From assembly GCA_034509925.1 (NCBI GenBank), contig CM067527.1:2717501-2781500 (forward strand): a DNA stretch of 64,000 bases, in the 5' to 3' direction. Position numbers and translations under genes: made by a program. The notes below the pieces were generated by a model. That model saw only the letters and a list, made by a program, of their open reading frames with translations. It did no database searches and was not told the DNA's origin. Below are positions 1 to 11,282 of the stretch, in pieces (position 1 is the stretch's first letter; each line of letters begins with the position of its first letter). The stretch comes from Hirudinaria manillensis. Its lineage: Eukaryota; Annelida; Clitellata; Hirudinida; Hirudinidae.

Positions 1-937
1 TTACATTTTTAATAACATCTTTAATGACATAATAATTTTACTAATATAATAATTTAACAATATAATAATTTAACAATATAATAATTTAACAATGTAATAA
101 TAATAATTAATATAATAATTTAATAATAAAATAACAAACTTTTATTACTTCTGAACGGCAATTTGTTGACGAATAACTTCCCCAAAGATAAATTCGATTA
201 TTTCAATTTTATTTACTACGCTTGAAGCTGAAAAAAACCCTCGAAAAACTCGGAGGAAAAAAATTCTTTATTTAGAAAAGACTTTTCGTCCTGCGAAAGA
301 CGCCCCGGGGAGAGGATGCAAGCCCTCGGGGGAGTCTGGCTCAGCCCTGTGAAAGTAAAGTGGTGAAATAATGGCGCTACCCAGATGGGTGGGGACTGTT
401 TTATGAGAGGGCCGAATGAGTGCCATGACGCCCTTGAGTGTCGTGAGGAGTGGAAAGATTGCAGGTGCTCCTAGATGAACGGCTGCCGTGTTTTTATTTA
501 TGGGATGGGGAAATGCATACATCCGGTTTCGCTTTCGAATTAAATTCGTTTGACCTCGACTGGAGATTTTAACTGGGGAATTATCGAGTGGCTAGGATGT
601 CATTTCAATTTTGAAAAGAATTCTTAATCCATATTACTCGAATTGGACTCAAGTTTCCTCATTTAAAATTTTTCTTTTTTTCTAGTTTTTGAAAGAAACT
701 ACTTCAAAATATGTTAAATGAATTCTTGCTAAAACGACTAATGGATTTTTATTAATTTTATTTAATTAACCACATCCAAATAAATGAAACGTTATCATGA
801 TTTTTTAGCATGGCAAACGGACTGCTCTCGTGTAGATCGCAGTTGTAGAGGTAAAAGAGCGCTACATAAATGCACAACGACATCAATCTTTTGCCATGTA
901 CTCACGCATAGTTCCTATATTCCAACGTTTCCAATAG
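1..937. other. AT-rich upstream intron of glutamate receptor gene
   Basis: No coding exon is recognised here. The first 250 bases are low-complexity A/T. Positions 270-530 are a GC-richer island with open frames on the minus strand but no recognised protein; it may be a worn transposable-element fragment. The segment ends in a splice acceptor at 936-937 in front of the first recognised exon of the glutamate receptor, so it is best read as intron. Confidence 0.5.
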
Positions 938-3250
938 ACTTCAAAGATACCAATCTACGAACTGATGTGGAAAAGGATGTTAGAAGCCGACTCGGCCGTC
1001 ATGGTCAAGACGACGGAGGAGGGCGTCAGAAAGGTCAGAGAGTCAAAGGGCAAGTATGCCTTCCTTCTCGAGTCTACCATGAACGACTACCACAACCAGC
1101 GCAAGCCCTGCAACACCATCAAGATCGGCAACAACCTCGACGCCAAGGGGTACGGTGTAGCCACACCTCTGGGGTCAGATCTCAAGTGGGTGCTTTTCGA
1201 GTTCGGATTTTATTTTATTTTTGTTTTTCATCGTTTTTTCCTCTGACTCTTTCTTGTTAGAATCGATTATTATTATTTCTTAATATTTTAGTTACATATT
1301 TTATTTGATTTTTCGGTATTTTAGTTATTAATACCAGAAATTAAATAAATTTATAAAATTTCAATACGAAACTCGTTTCCCTCCCGCAAAAAAAAATCTA
1401 AAATATGTTTAAACAAACGAAACAACCGATCAGATGATTAAGCCAACCCGCGACCCCGGGTTCAAGACCTGACCTGCCTGGGGTCAATGAGGTGCTTCGC
1501 AGGCATTTAAGCCGATCCCAATTCAAGAGGTTGCAAAGGCAGCTTAGCCTGGGATTCCCCACAAAGTTCAGCAAAGGTCAACTTGCCACGTGATCTGTGC
1601 AAAATGGGGCGTTTGTGTGGAAGATAGGGCGAATGGGTACCACGGTCGAGGGTTGATTAATTACTGTCTGAAAAAAACAAACTACTCCGGAAGTAACGCA
1701 GAATATTTCCATCGAATTACTTGAAAGTAGGAAAACAAGAAGGAAAAAAAAAAGATAAAAGACCTTCATAAATTTTTCAAGTGAAACTTTTTTTTAAATT
1801 AGATTATTCGCTCGGCTAGCACTCATTCCGATGTCGGAACGGCTTTTATCTTTACATTCGCATGTCCGTCCGTCTGTCCGACTAGGTGTGAAAATAATAA
1901 TAATAATAATGGTGATAATAGTGATAATAATAATAATAATGGTGATAATAGTAATAATAATAATATGTCATTTATATAGCGCCGTTCGCGTTAGCTACAG
2001 GGGCGCTGAAAGTAAATATCCATATATCTATTTATCCCTCAATCTTAAATTAATTAAATAAATAAATCAATCAATCAATCTGTCAGAGAGCAATCAATAA
2101 ATTCTCTCTCTGTTTCACCTCCAGAGAACCAGTCAGCCTGGCTGTACTACACCTGTTGGAGACAGGTGCACTCCAAAAACTGCACAAGAAGTGGTGGTAC
2201 GACAAAGGAGAATGCTCCTCTGAGGAGACCAAGGTTAGGGGATTTTCCAGGGCTAAAATTAACTCTCAGACCGACTGCATAAATAAATTAATTAGAAATT
2301 AACTGATGCAACTAATCTAAATATTGGTATCGCTATTCCATCTATTGTCATGGACATTGACCTCAAGTTGACCTCATTAAAGGCCCTAATGAGGTCGTTT
2401 AAGTAATGCACTCGGATGACCTATGACCCACCTGCTTCGATGCGCTTGATTGGATATTCGATAAAACTCATTCGTCTTCAATGTATTATTATGGCTAACT
2501 GGTTTAGTACTGATTGGTAATCAGTTGGTAAAGATCCTATCAGTGCAATTAATTAGGCCAACTATTTTATCAACTATTATCAAGCACCAAGTTTACTTAA
2601 CAGCTCGGACTTGAAGTTTATACGCTGTGAGGTCCACATAGAGTATGAGTGTGTGTCTGTACGTGTTTGTTTTTGTGTACGTGTGTCTGTGAGTTCGTGA
2701 ATGTTAACAACATCCTCAGGGGATGAATTGACGTACAATCCATCGAATGTGAAAGACGAGACTGAAATGAATGAACGGGGATGATGAGGATGATGATGAG
2801 GATTTGAGGGCAATCGGTTTACGACCAGTGCGTCGGGGTGGCATCGGCAATAAAAACCCCCACCTATGGCCTCTGGTGATGATGATGATCCTGATGCCTG
2901 TGATGATGATTATGATGCCGTTCATAGTGATCGCTAGATTAGATATTATCATTATTATTATTATTAAATTACTATTAAGCGATTAAGTGATACTATTAAG
3001 ATTCTTGATGACTATACCATTATAACCACCGTCATCATCATCATCATCATCACCATCATCGTCGTCGTCGTCATCAACATAGCAGGCTGGTTCATCGACC
3101 AAGGGTTCTCTGACTTTGAGCAACGTGGCGGGAATATTTTACATCCTCGTGGGTGGTCTCATCGTCTCCATGGTGGTCTCACTCTTTGAGTACACCTGCA
3201 AACACAGGCCCAGAAAGTTCAGGAGGAAGGTTGTCTTGAAATACCTTTAA
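938..3250 (+). CDS. AMPA-type ionotropic glutamate receptor, C-terminal part
   Basis: Three exons of a ligand-gated cation channel subunit: 938-1185, 2125-2233 and 3083-3250. Phases match at both junctions. Exon 1 starts with [10 protein letters not shown] and contains [15 protein letters not shown], the S2 half of the ligand-binding domain, including the Glu of LLEST that contacts the agonist amino group in this family. It also has the RKPC cysteine that pairs with KGEC in exon 2. Exon 2 (KWWYDKGEC) sits where vertebrate AMPA genes carry flip/flop alternatives; I see only one copy. Exon 3 has the conserved [18 protein letters not shown] lead into the fourth membrane segment, followed by a short basic tail RRKVVLKYL and a stop. 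The N-terminal domain, S1 and the pore lie upstream of the window. The end is uncertain because a weak donor at 3230 could lead to a later exon. Subfamily is AMPA-like rather than kainate or NMDA. Confidence 0.88.
1425..1640 (+). repeat. tRNA-derived SINE-like fragment
   Basis: Bases 1459-1469 (GGTTCAAGACC) match the RNA polymerase III B box GGTTCRANNCC exactly. A degenerate A-box-like stretch precedes it around 1420-1440. The downstream 170 bases are unusually GC-rich for the surrounding intron. It lies in the first intron of the glutamate receptor. A worn copy of a tRNA-derived SINE is inferred. Confidence 0.4.
1895..2085 (+). repeat. Microsatellite-associated interspersed element
   Basis: A (ATA/ATG)n tract (1895-1960) runs into GTCATTTATATAGCGCC and then into AAATAAAT and AATC tetranucleotide tracts. 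A T-rich stretch ending in TATATAGCGCC next to microsatellites is common in interspersed elements of marine invertebrates. Only the pattern is seen; the family is not identified. Confidence 0.3.
2257..2305 (+). repeat. 3' end of a dispersed repeat (shared with 35886-35926)
   Basis: The string GCTAAAATTAACTCTCAG followed by a short spacer and GCATAAATAAAT recurs with few changes at 35886-35926. Two copies with the same AAATAAAT-type tail suggest the 3' end of a non-LTR element or SINE. Confidence 0.4.
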
Positions 3251-4146
3251 ATATATATTTATATACATATTTTTAAAATATATTTTTAATTTAATTATTT
3301 ATTATAAGTTATCAAATTATATTTTTTAAATATGTCATAATTAAAATATGTTCTTGAAAATATATTTATACTAGTTTGAGTAACTAACAATTTTAAATTT
3401 TAATTTTAAATAAATAAATATAATGTAATTAATTTTTTTTATTTATAATATATAATTATTTAATTTTATATTTATTTTTTAATTAATTAAATAATTAGAA
3501 ATTATTTTGTTTTTAATAAAAAATAAATAAATAAAAACATTTACCAGTAAAGATTAAATTTAGAGATATTAAACATGATATATTATATTATATTATATAT
3601 TTAACAAAATTTGTTACATTATAATTATTTAAATAAAATTGTTTTAATCCAAGGATTTATTTATTTTTAACGATATATTTCTTTTAAACTTGTTTTCCAC
3701 ACTTCCCTGCCTCTTTCATGCCCCGGATCACATCCCACCCATCCACATCACACCCATCAACACCCCACCCAAATCCACCCCAGACCACACCACCCTAAAG
3801 CACCCAATTTAAGAGTCATTATTTGTTGCTTTCATTCACTTAACCGTTCCATCCATCTGCCAAATCGTTTTATAATATCGTTACATCATCTCGCGGGTGC
3901 GATTATATTATAATATGATTTTAATTTTTTTTTTTTTTGCAAATTCGATTTAATTTCAACCTTAAATTCCCCTTAAATTCCTAAATTGTTCTCGTGTGAC
4001 CCGATTGCTTTAGATTTCATTTTTATGAATTTAAATTTTTAAATATTTAAAAAAGATTTAATTCCAAATTAATTTTAATTACTTAATTAAGTAAGTAAGT
4101 AACTTGTCAATCGACGTTCTAATCCATTTTTAATATTTCCTTGTAG

Positions 4147-4343
4147 CATCGGTGTATCGTCATCATCATCACCATCATAACCACCATCATTATCACCATC
4201 ATAGCCATCATCATCACCATCATAACCATCATCATCGTCATCATAATCTTCAGAACGTGGAGTTCATCCAACCTTCAAGTCTCGTGACGGTGTCATCAGC
4301 CCAGTTCGAGGAAAGATTCTACGTTCCCCACTTCCAAGTCTGA
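4147..4343 (+). other. Candidate alternative 3' exon of the glutamate receptor (weak)
   Basis: A pyrimidine-rich acceptor (tttccttgtag) ends at 4146. It is followed by an ATC-triplet tract that is open in two frames: a His-rich frame ending in FYVPHFQV, or an Ile-rich frame ending in NLQVS. Splicing from the weak donor at 3230 would select the Ile-rich frame. I see no similarity to known receptor tails, so this may simply be microsatellite. Confidence 0.15.
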
Positions 4344-4676
4344 CGGTTCAAGTCCTGCTGTAGGCCAAGGCAAGGCTCGATGGACGGACGGACGGATGGA
4401 TGGACGGATGGATGGATGGATGGACGGATGAATTGAAAGATGGATTTAAAAAAAAAAAAGGTTGAAAGATGGATTGAAAGATGGACGGACGAATCCAGAA
4501 GAGCTGTCATTCTCCACCTCTCCAACGTTTTCAACCTTCTCTTACCTCAGCATTTCATCCTTTTGCTCGGCTCCCATCGTCTTTTTACGGCGTTTGAAAT
4601 ATTTTTTGGATGAGCCGTGGAATGTCCAACGTATTTGACTTTCGCGTCATATCGATTAATATTCATGACTTCGATG

Positions 4677-4775
4677 TCAAATGACATTCGTGGCGCGTCA
4701 AACGACATCCAAGTCATGTCAAGAGACATTCACGGCACGTCAAATGACTTCTTGCGATGTCAAACGACTTGCACG
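4677..4775 (+). repeat. Degenerate 21-bp tandem repeat with TCAAAYGAC core
   Basis: Five consecutive units begin at 4677, 4698, 4719, 4740 and 4760. Each starts TCAAATGAC, TCAAACGAC or TCAAGAGAC, and spacing is 21, 21, 21, 20 and 16 bases. CGTCA-type half sites lie at several boundaries, and a full TGACGTCA-like site (cctgacgtcag) follows about 20 bases downstream. Confidence 0.6.
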
Positions 4776-5044
4776 TCAAGTCAGATTAATGTCGTCCTGA
4801 CGTCAGTTGCACGTCATGTTGACGTTGATGGCCCCGGCATGATTTGTGTTCGTCATCTTTGTTTAATTCTTTCTCCTTTCTTTCAATCCTTTACTTTTCA
4901 ATAAATGTCATCGCAAAGTTTATGACATGAAAGTTTATGACATCCTAAAATGTTACAATTAATTACTTTTTATTAGACTTTATGTTTCTAACATTTATTA
5001 TAAATTTCTATTATTATTATTATTGATATTATTATTGTTGTTAA

Positions 5045-5080
<36 letters not shown>

Positions 5081-6774
5081 TATAATTAACTTAATCTGGT
5101 TCTAAAAAGTAAAATCCCCTCCTTTATTAAATAAAATGAAATTTATAAAATAAATGATAACAAATGATATTTTTAAAAGCCTGATTGTCGAATTATGAAT
5201 ATTTAATTTTATTAACTCATTATAAATTAATTAAAACTTATCTCGAATAATTATCTAATTGGATCAGTCTATTATCGCCTGCTTGACATCGTATCACGTG
5301 ATTCTCTCAAATGGGCTTCAACAGATTCATTTCGTTGTCAATTATCGTTCTTTGGTTGATAACCGTGGCTTGGAATTTCCCAATTTACACAGTTTCGTAT
5401 TTTTCAGTTTCGATTTCCGGTAACGATTACATGTTGCTGTTGTTTCCAAATTCCCGGTTAAAGTTATCTTTTCGAATGTAAGGATTAAATACCTATCAAG
5501 ATGTCATCCGTCATCGTCGTCGTCATCATATTCATCATCATCGTCGTCGTCATCATCATCACCGCCGTCATCTACCGACAAAGCCAGTAAAATATTTATA
5601 AAATTATATTATATTATATTACTAAAATTGTTTGAAAAGATTTTAAAAGATTTTTTGTGCCGTGTTGTCTCGATTTATAAAGTTTAATTTTTCGAATTTC
5701 AGTGAAATTTCAATCAAATTTCAATCGGATTTCAATCGGAATCGATCAATCAATCCTCCAATATTTTGTATTACAACTTTAATTGTGCGGTAATTTCGTC
5801 TTTTTTGGAATAAATATCTTTTCAGACAACATTTCGCGTCAGGTTAGATTCAAAAGTCACAAATATTAAACTCTGATAACGTCATCATTATCATCACCAT
5901 GATTTTCATCCTCGTTATCGTTATTATCATTATTTTTTAATTTTTATTAGAATTATTAAAATAAATTATCATTATTATTTAAAAAACCTATTACTATAAT
6001 AATATATCATTATCATCATTATTATTTTTGAAATTATTATTATAATATATTATTATTATAATTATTATTTCTAATTATTATAACTCACTATTCTTAAACC
6101 TCAAACTTTACAAAATTATGCCTCCTTCCTAAAAAAAAACAAAAACTTAAAAATAAATTAAATTTAAAATATAAATAAAATTATTTTCTCATAAAATTTT
6201 CTTCTCGGTTTCGCTTGTCGTGGCCAAAACGAAATTCGTTTTTGGCATTTACGTTGTTGCCCGCCATCACGTGAACTCCCTCTGCCGACATTTTGTGCCA
6301 GGAATTTTCCAGGAGATCCATTAGATTTGCACGGAGCAAGAGAATTCTCTTCCTTGCGAATAAGTTTTTCGACCGAAAATATTTTTAAAGCGAATAAATA
6401 AATAAATAATAAGAAATTATTTTCTTTTTTTTTCAAAAATATATTCCGTAAAATTATTTAAGTTTGTTTATTATTTTATTACGATTCATATTATAGAATT
6501 GTGATATCAGATTATGATACTGATACTGTCGTATGATAGCTATGATATTGTCATATCATTACCCATCATATTATCACAATATTATAACAATATCATAACG
6601 ACCATACCATAATAACTGGGATATTATAATTATATTTATTTTTAATATTTAATTTAATAAAAAATATCTGATTAAATCCACCCAAGAACATTTCCATAAA
6701 GGTAAAGTCCATATTACATCGTAAGCTGTGTTATTTAAGATTTTATATAATTAATTGCAATTGAAAAGTAGTTA

Positions 6775-6775
<1 letters not shown>

Positions 6776-6856
<81 letters not shown>

Positions 6857-6890
6857 ATTACTTATTATTATTATTATTATTATTACTTTT
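6776..6890 (+). repeat. (TTA)n microsatellite
   Basis: Interrupted ATT/TTA triplet tract of over 100 bases. It directly precedes the inverted repeat at 6891-6960. Confidence 0.9.
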
Positions 6891-6960
6891 AAAATACTAA
6901 TATTACGTTTTATAATTATTTATAACTGCTTATAATTATAAAACGTAATATTAATATTTT
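6891..6960. repeat. Near-perfect inverted repeat (29-bp arms)
   Basis: Arm 6891-6919 and arm 6932-6960 are reverse complements with one mismatch in 29 bases, separated by 12 bases. The arms centre on AATATTACGTTTTATAATT. A transcribed copy would fold into a stable hairpin. It could be a small palindromic element or a replication product of the adjacent TTA tract; no target-site duplication is evident. Confidence 0.7.
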
Positions 6961-7556
6961 AATAATACAATAATTAATAATTACTTACCATTTTATTGTA
7001 ATTATTTATAATTTAATTATAATTACCAATAATTACGCAGTTAATTAATTCTGGTTAATTGAATCGATTGCACGGAGGAGTTGATAAGGGAAGCTTTCAG
7101 AAGTCAATCGATAACAGGGATTGGAAAAGAAAATTGAAATTTTTTTTTTTATTTTATAATAAAAATAATAAAAAATAATAACAATTAATTAATAAATTAA
7201 ACTGAAAATATAATGGAAATAGAATATTAATCTCAAAAATAACTTTAATATGTCCTCAATAATAATAAATTATTTTAAGAATTAAAATGTAAAAATGAAT
7301 TTTAATTCTCCAAAATAATATTCTTTTCTGCTTCAAAAAAAAAAAAAAATTTTGAACTTTCTTTCTCTCGAAATTAATCCTCATTTTAATCAACATTTCC
7401 TAGAAATATGTTTCTTTCTGTGTTTAATAAGTTATTTCATCAGTTCTATTAGCGCTGCTGCTGCTGTCGTCTCAGTCGCCGATGTCGTCGTCGTCGATGT
7501 CGCCGTTGAAGTAACGGTTACAACATCCAAAGCACTCTTTCTTTAAAGTAATTCGT

Positions 7557-7562
7557 TTATTT
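7557..7562 (-). terminator. Probable poly(A) signal of cyclophilin gene
   Basis: TTTATT on the plus strand reads AATAAA on the minus strand, about 210 bases past the cyclophilin stop codon. The signal is canonical, but the A/T-rich context makes chance occurrence possible. Confidence 0.45.
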
Positions 7563-7768
7563 CCAAAGACAAAACAAACAGGTCCACGTTGAAACAATTG
7601 GACTCTAATCTCCTCTCCTATCCACATCCTCCGACGATTACAGATCAATCAATCAACCAACCAACCAATCAATCAATCAATCATTAAATCAACAACAAAT
7701 TCAGTCGATCAATCAATCAATCAACGCCTTTCAACCACTGATTGACCCCAAAAGCCTCTCCACCTCCT

Positions 7769-8359
7769 TCACTGCTTCGGAAGATCGGCAGTGGAATCGA
7801 CTTGTTCCACGGTCAAAGTGTATTTTTTCTGGAGGTTGTTGACACCACAATCGACGATTTTAATCTTCTTGGAAGGCCAACTGGTGTCTTCCAATGTTTC
7901 GACCTCGTTTATAGTTTTCACGTTTTTCTGTATGGATTATCAGATTACAATGTCATAATTATTATTATATTATATTATATTATATTATATTATATTATAT
8001 TATATTATATTATATTATATTATATTATATTATATTATATTATATTATATTATATTATATTATATTATATTATATTATATTATATTATATTATATTATAT
8101 TATATTATAATTAGTTAGCGATTAACGAGGAATAAGATTTAATAATAAGAAAAATATCAACTAACATATCCTCGAATGACTTTTCCAAAGACCACGTGCT
8201 TTCCGTCCATCCACCTGGCCGGAACGAGGATGATGAAGAACTGTGATCCGTTCGTGTCCTTGCCCTTGTTTGCCATGGAAACCATTCCAGGTGACCTGTG
8301 GCTCAGGATGAACTGTTCGTCGTTGAACTTCTCGCCGTAGATGCTGGCACCTGGATTTT

Positions 8360-8397
<38 letters not shown>

Positions 8398-9247
8398 CTC
8401 CACACAATCCAGTCAATCTTTTTCCGCCCTATTCATCTGTCAGTTCAACCCAAAGACTTCCAATTCAGTCAACCAATCAACCAATCAATCATCCAAGCAT
8501 CCAGCAAGCCAACCATGCATCTTTCCATCCATCCAACCTTACCTCCTGTTCCGTCTCCTGCTGTGACGTCACCCATCTGGATGACGAAATCCTTGACAAT
8601 CCTGTGGATGGGGGTGTTTTTGTAATGGAGGATTGGTTGCTAAAAAAAATAAAAATGGAAATTAAACTGAAATATATTGAATTAATTTCCTTTTATTAAA
8701 TTAATTTGGCTAAAATGGTTGGAAATTCAATATAAAATGATTTATGTCCACTCCTCATATAATTACCAAATTAATTACTAAACATTACTTACAGATTAAT
8801 AGAGTCACAATATTAATAAACATTATTAAAAACCAATAATAACAGCAAATAATAAAAACATAATTACCCACTACCAACGTCATTACTACCATCCTACTCC
8901 TCTTCATCATCATCATCATCTTCTTCATTATCATCACCGTCATCACCATCATCGTCTCCAGCATCAACCACTGATTGACAATCGCAACCCACCTTTCCGC
9001 GCTTATAACCCTTGACGATGTTGACGAAGTTCATGACGGTCATAGGGGCGCTGTCCCCAAAGAGGGCGACTTCGAATCTGCCCTTCCACGGCTGTCCCGG
9101 GCCGAGATAGTCCTTGACCTCCACGTCGAACCACGCCTCTTCGGTCACCGTAAAGTTCGACTTCTCCTTGTCCGCCACCGATTGACCTTTGGCACAGAGG
9201 GCACAGGTCAGGAAGGAACCGATCAGAAGGGCAATCACCGTTCTCAT
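7769..9247 (-). CDS. Secretory-pathway cyclophilin (peptidyl-prolyl cis-trans isomerase)
   Basis: Four minus-strand exons give 231 residues: 9247-8993, 8639-8543, 8350-8166 and 7927-7769. Residues 1-19 ([19 protein letters not shown]) form a signal peptide, so the enzyme acts in the ER or outside the cell, like PPIB/PPIC. It catalyses X-Pro bond isomerisation during protein folding. Conserved catalytic and binding residues (CypA numbering) are visible: Arg55, Phe60 and Gln63 in [13 protein letters not shown], Phe113 in NGSQFFI, Trp121 and His126 in [12 protein letters not shown]. Two active-site neighbours differ: Met61 is Val, and Ala103 (MANAG) is Lys (MANKG). The C-terminus ends STADLPKQ, with no KDEL-type retention signal. 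The start is supported by the signal peptide. Intron 3 holds a long ATTAT pentanucleotide array. The family call is firm; the orthologue is not decided. Confidence 0.93.
7962..8109 (+). repeat. Pentanucleotide (ATTAT)n array
   Basis: About 29 nearly uninterrupted copies of ATTAT/TATAT, roughly 148 bases, inside intron 3 of the cyclophilin gene and ending about 57 bases from the exon 3 donor. High purity suggests recent expansion. Confidence 0.95.
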
Positions 9248-10032
9248 GTTGTTCTTCTTGTAAATTCTTGATGAAAATATCTCTAGCGAGAGATGAATTG
9301 TTCATTAAAAACCGTGTAAGGCTGGAGAGTTAAAGAATCACTCTGATTGAATTGATTGAAACAACGTCAATCAAATCAATCAAAACCAATCAAAGCCATT
9401 TTGTTCGAAGCATCCTCAACAAAGAAACAAACCTTTAACGAAGCTTGGAAACTGTCAGACGCCAAACAAAAACTCTTCTCTTCCTCAGTCCTCAGTGAGT
9501 CCAAAAGCTGAGAATCTTCAGCCTAAGATGTACGGCCTATTGTGGCCACTGCTTTTATAACCTACGGATCTCTTTCGACGTGTTGAGACCACGTGTCGAA
9601 TCGTACTCGTGTCGCAACACCTGTTCCCGCGCTGACTCCTCAGACGAGTGTAAGGCGCGGATTTCAGGAAGCGAATCTGCAGGTGGTTGAACAGGTGATA
9701 ATGATGATGATGACGACGATGACGATGAGAGCGGTGATGATGGTGATGATGATAGTATTGGTGATGACGACGACGATGATGACTGAATAGCATTAAATAA
9801 CATCGGCATAAAACAAATTTCTTCGTTCAAATATTGAGATATTTGTAATTTAAAACATCATAATTTGTGTAATTAAATCATAGAATTTAATGGAAATTTG
9901 TTAATAATTATAAATTTATATTAATTCAACTGCAATTATTATAGTTATTATAATTACCAGTTAGGCAATTAATTATTAATAATTAATGTCATAATTAGTA
10001 ATAATTAATGTTAGACATTGTTATTATTGTTG

Positions 10033-10076
<44 letters not shown>

Positions 10077-10085
10077 TCATCATCA

Positions 10086-10121
<36 letters not shown>

Positions 10122-10130
10122 TCATCATCA

Positions 10131-10170
<40 letters not shown>

Positions 10171-10410
10171 CACAATTTGCGGGAAACATTAACAAAATAA
10201 AATGGTATAATTGTTAAATTGTTTGAAACCAAAACAAATTCCAGAAAAAAACTTTTTTTAAACAAAAGTAAAAAATGTTGGAAAGTAAAATGCAAACGTT
10301 GGAAAGTAAGCCTTCTGTCACTGAGACTTGAACTCGGAGAGTGATGATGGTTCTGTGATCTTATCGCGGTAATCATCATCATCATCAACATCATTGCCAT
10401 TTTGGAGAGT

Positions 10411-10735
10411 GAGTGATTAGAGGAATGAATGAGTGAGTGAGTGACTAAAGAAATGAATGAGTGAGTGAGTGACTAAAGAAATGAATGAATAAGTGAGTGA
10501 GTGACTAAAGAAACTAATGAGTGATTAGAGGAATGAATGAGTGAGTGAGTGACTAAAGAAATGAATGAGTGAGTGAGTGACTAAAGAAATGAATGAATAA
10601 GTGAGTGAGTGACTAAAGAAACTAATGAGTGAGTGAGTGAGTGAGTGAGTGAGTGAGTGAGTGAGTGAGTGAGTGAGTGAGTGAGTGAGTGAGTGAGTGA
10701 GTGAGTGAGTGAGTGAGTGAGCGACTAGAGGAATG
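10411..10735 (+). repeat. GAGT satellite with 108-bp higher-order unit
   Basis: Two 108-base units (10411-10518 and 10519-10626) are almost identical. Each is built of GAATGAATGAGTGAGTGAGT and GACTAAAGAAA modules. They are followed by a nearly pure (GAGT)n tract to about 10720. Confidence 0.85.
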
Positions 10736-11249
10736 AATGAGTGAAATATTATCGATCAAAACGTAGAGAGTATTCTCAGCTGCAACAGATTGCAGATGAC
10801 GTCGCAATGTGATATCAGGATCGATGTGAAATCGAATCTTAAATTTATGGCGACGATGACGTCTTGTGCGTCAATGATCATCGCTGGGATGTCATGCACA
10901 TCGTCATGCCGATATTTCTTGGGTAATAATGATAATGACGGCGATTATGATGATGACAACGACGATGGTGATGATGATGAGGATGAGGACGATGATGATG
11001 ATGACTAGGGTATGAAGAGAACGGAGATGGATGATCCATTAGATAACACGTGTTCCACGTGAACCGCGACACAACAATCAGGTCACGTGGTTGCTTATAA
11101 GTCAAGGTTATCTTTGTTCAAGGTCTGGATTATTTATTAATTTGATAATTATTCGTGCAATTATGAAATTATTTCAAGAAAAGAATATATAAAAGAGGGC
11201 ATGTTATAATGGAGGAATATGACGCGTATTTTTATTTGGGTTTTAACGA

Positions 11250-11282
<33 letters not shown>

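Larger units (their letters stand above)
3251..7768. other. AT-rich intergenic region
   Basis: No gene is supported here. It holds long A/T stretches, a C-rich CACCC block (3720-3805), ATC/GTC triplet tracts (4155-4250, 5505-5570), GGAT/GGAC repeats (4377-4440), a degenerate 21-bp repeat (4677-4775), (TTA)n tracts (5036-5076, 6776-6890) and AATC tetranucleotides (7645-7730). A B-box match (GGTTCAAGTCC) lies at 4345-4355. 6180-6360 is a GC-richer island with no recognised product. Open frames in the region are low-complexity translations. Confidence 0.6.

Noticed and set aside
4152..4343. His-rich frame HHHHHHNHHHYHHHSHH as a metal-binding protein
   Set aside because: It is the CAT-triplet microsatellite read in one frame, without an ATG start; kept only as a weak alternative exon.
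7742..8110. 122-codon plus-strand frame ending in [10 protein letters not shown] repeats
   Set aside because: It lies antisense to the cyclophilin last exon and then runs through the ATTAT array.
9518..9830. Minus-strand frames upstream of cyclophilin as a separate gene
   Set aside because: Mostly His/Ser readings of a GAT triplet tract with no homology or splice signals.
10411..10735. CRISPR-like repeat/spacer array
   Set aside because: Eukaryotic context; the unit is simple GAGT sequence with no unique spacers.
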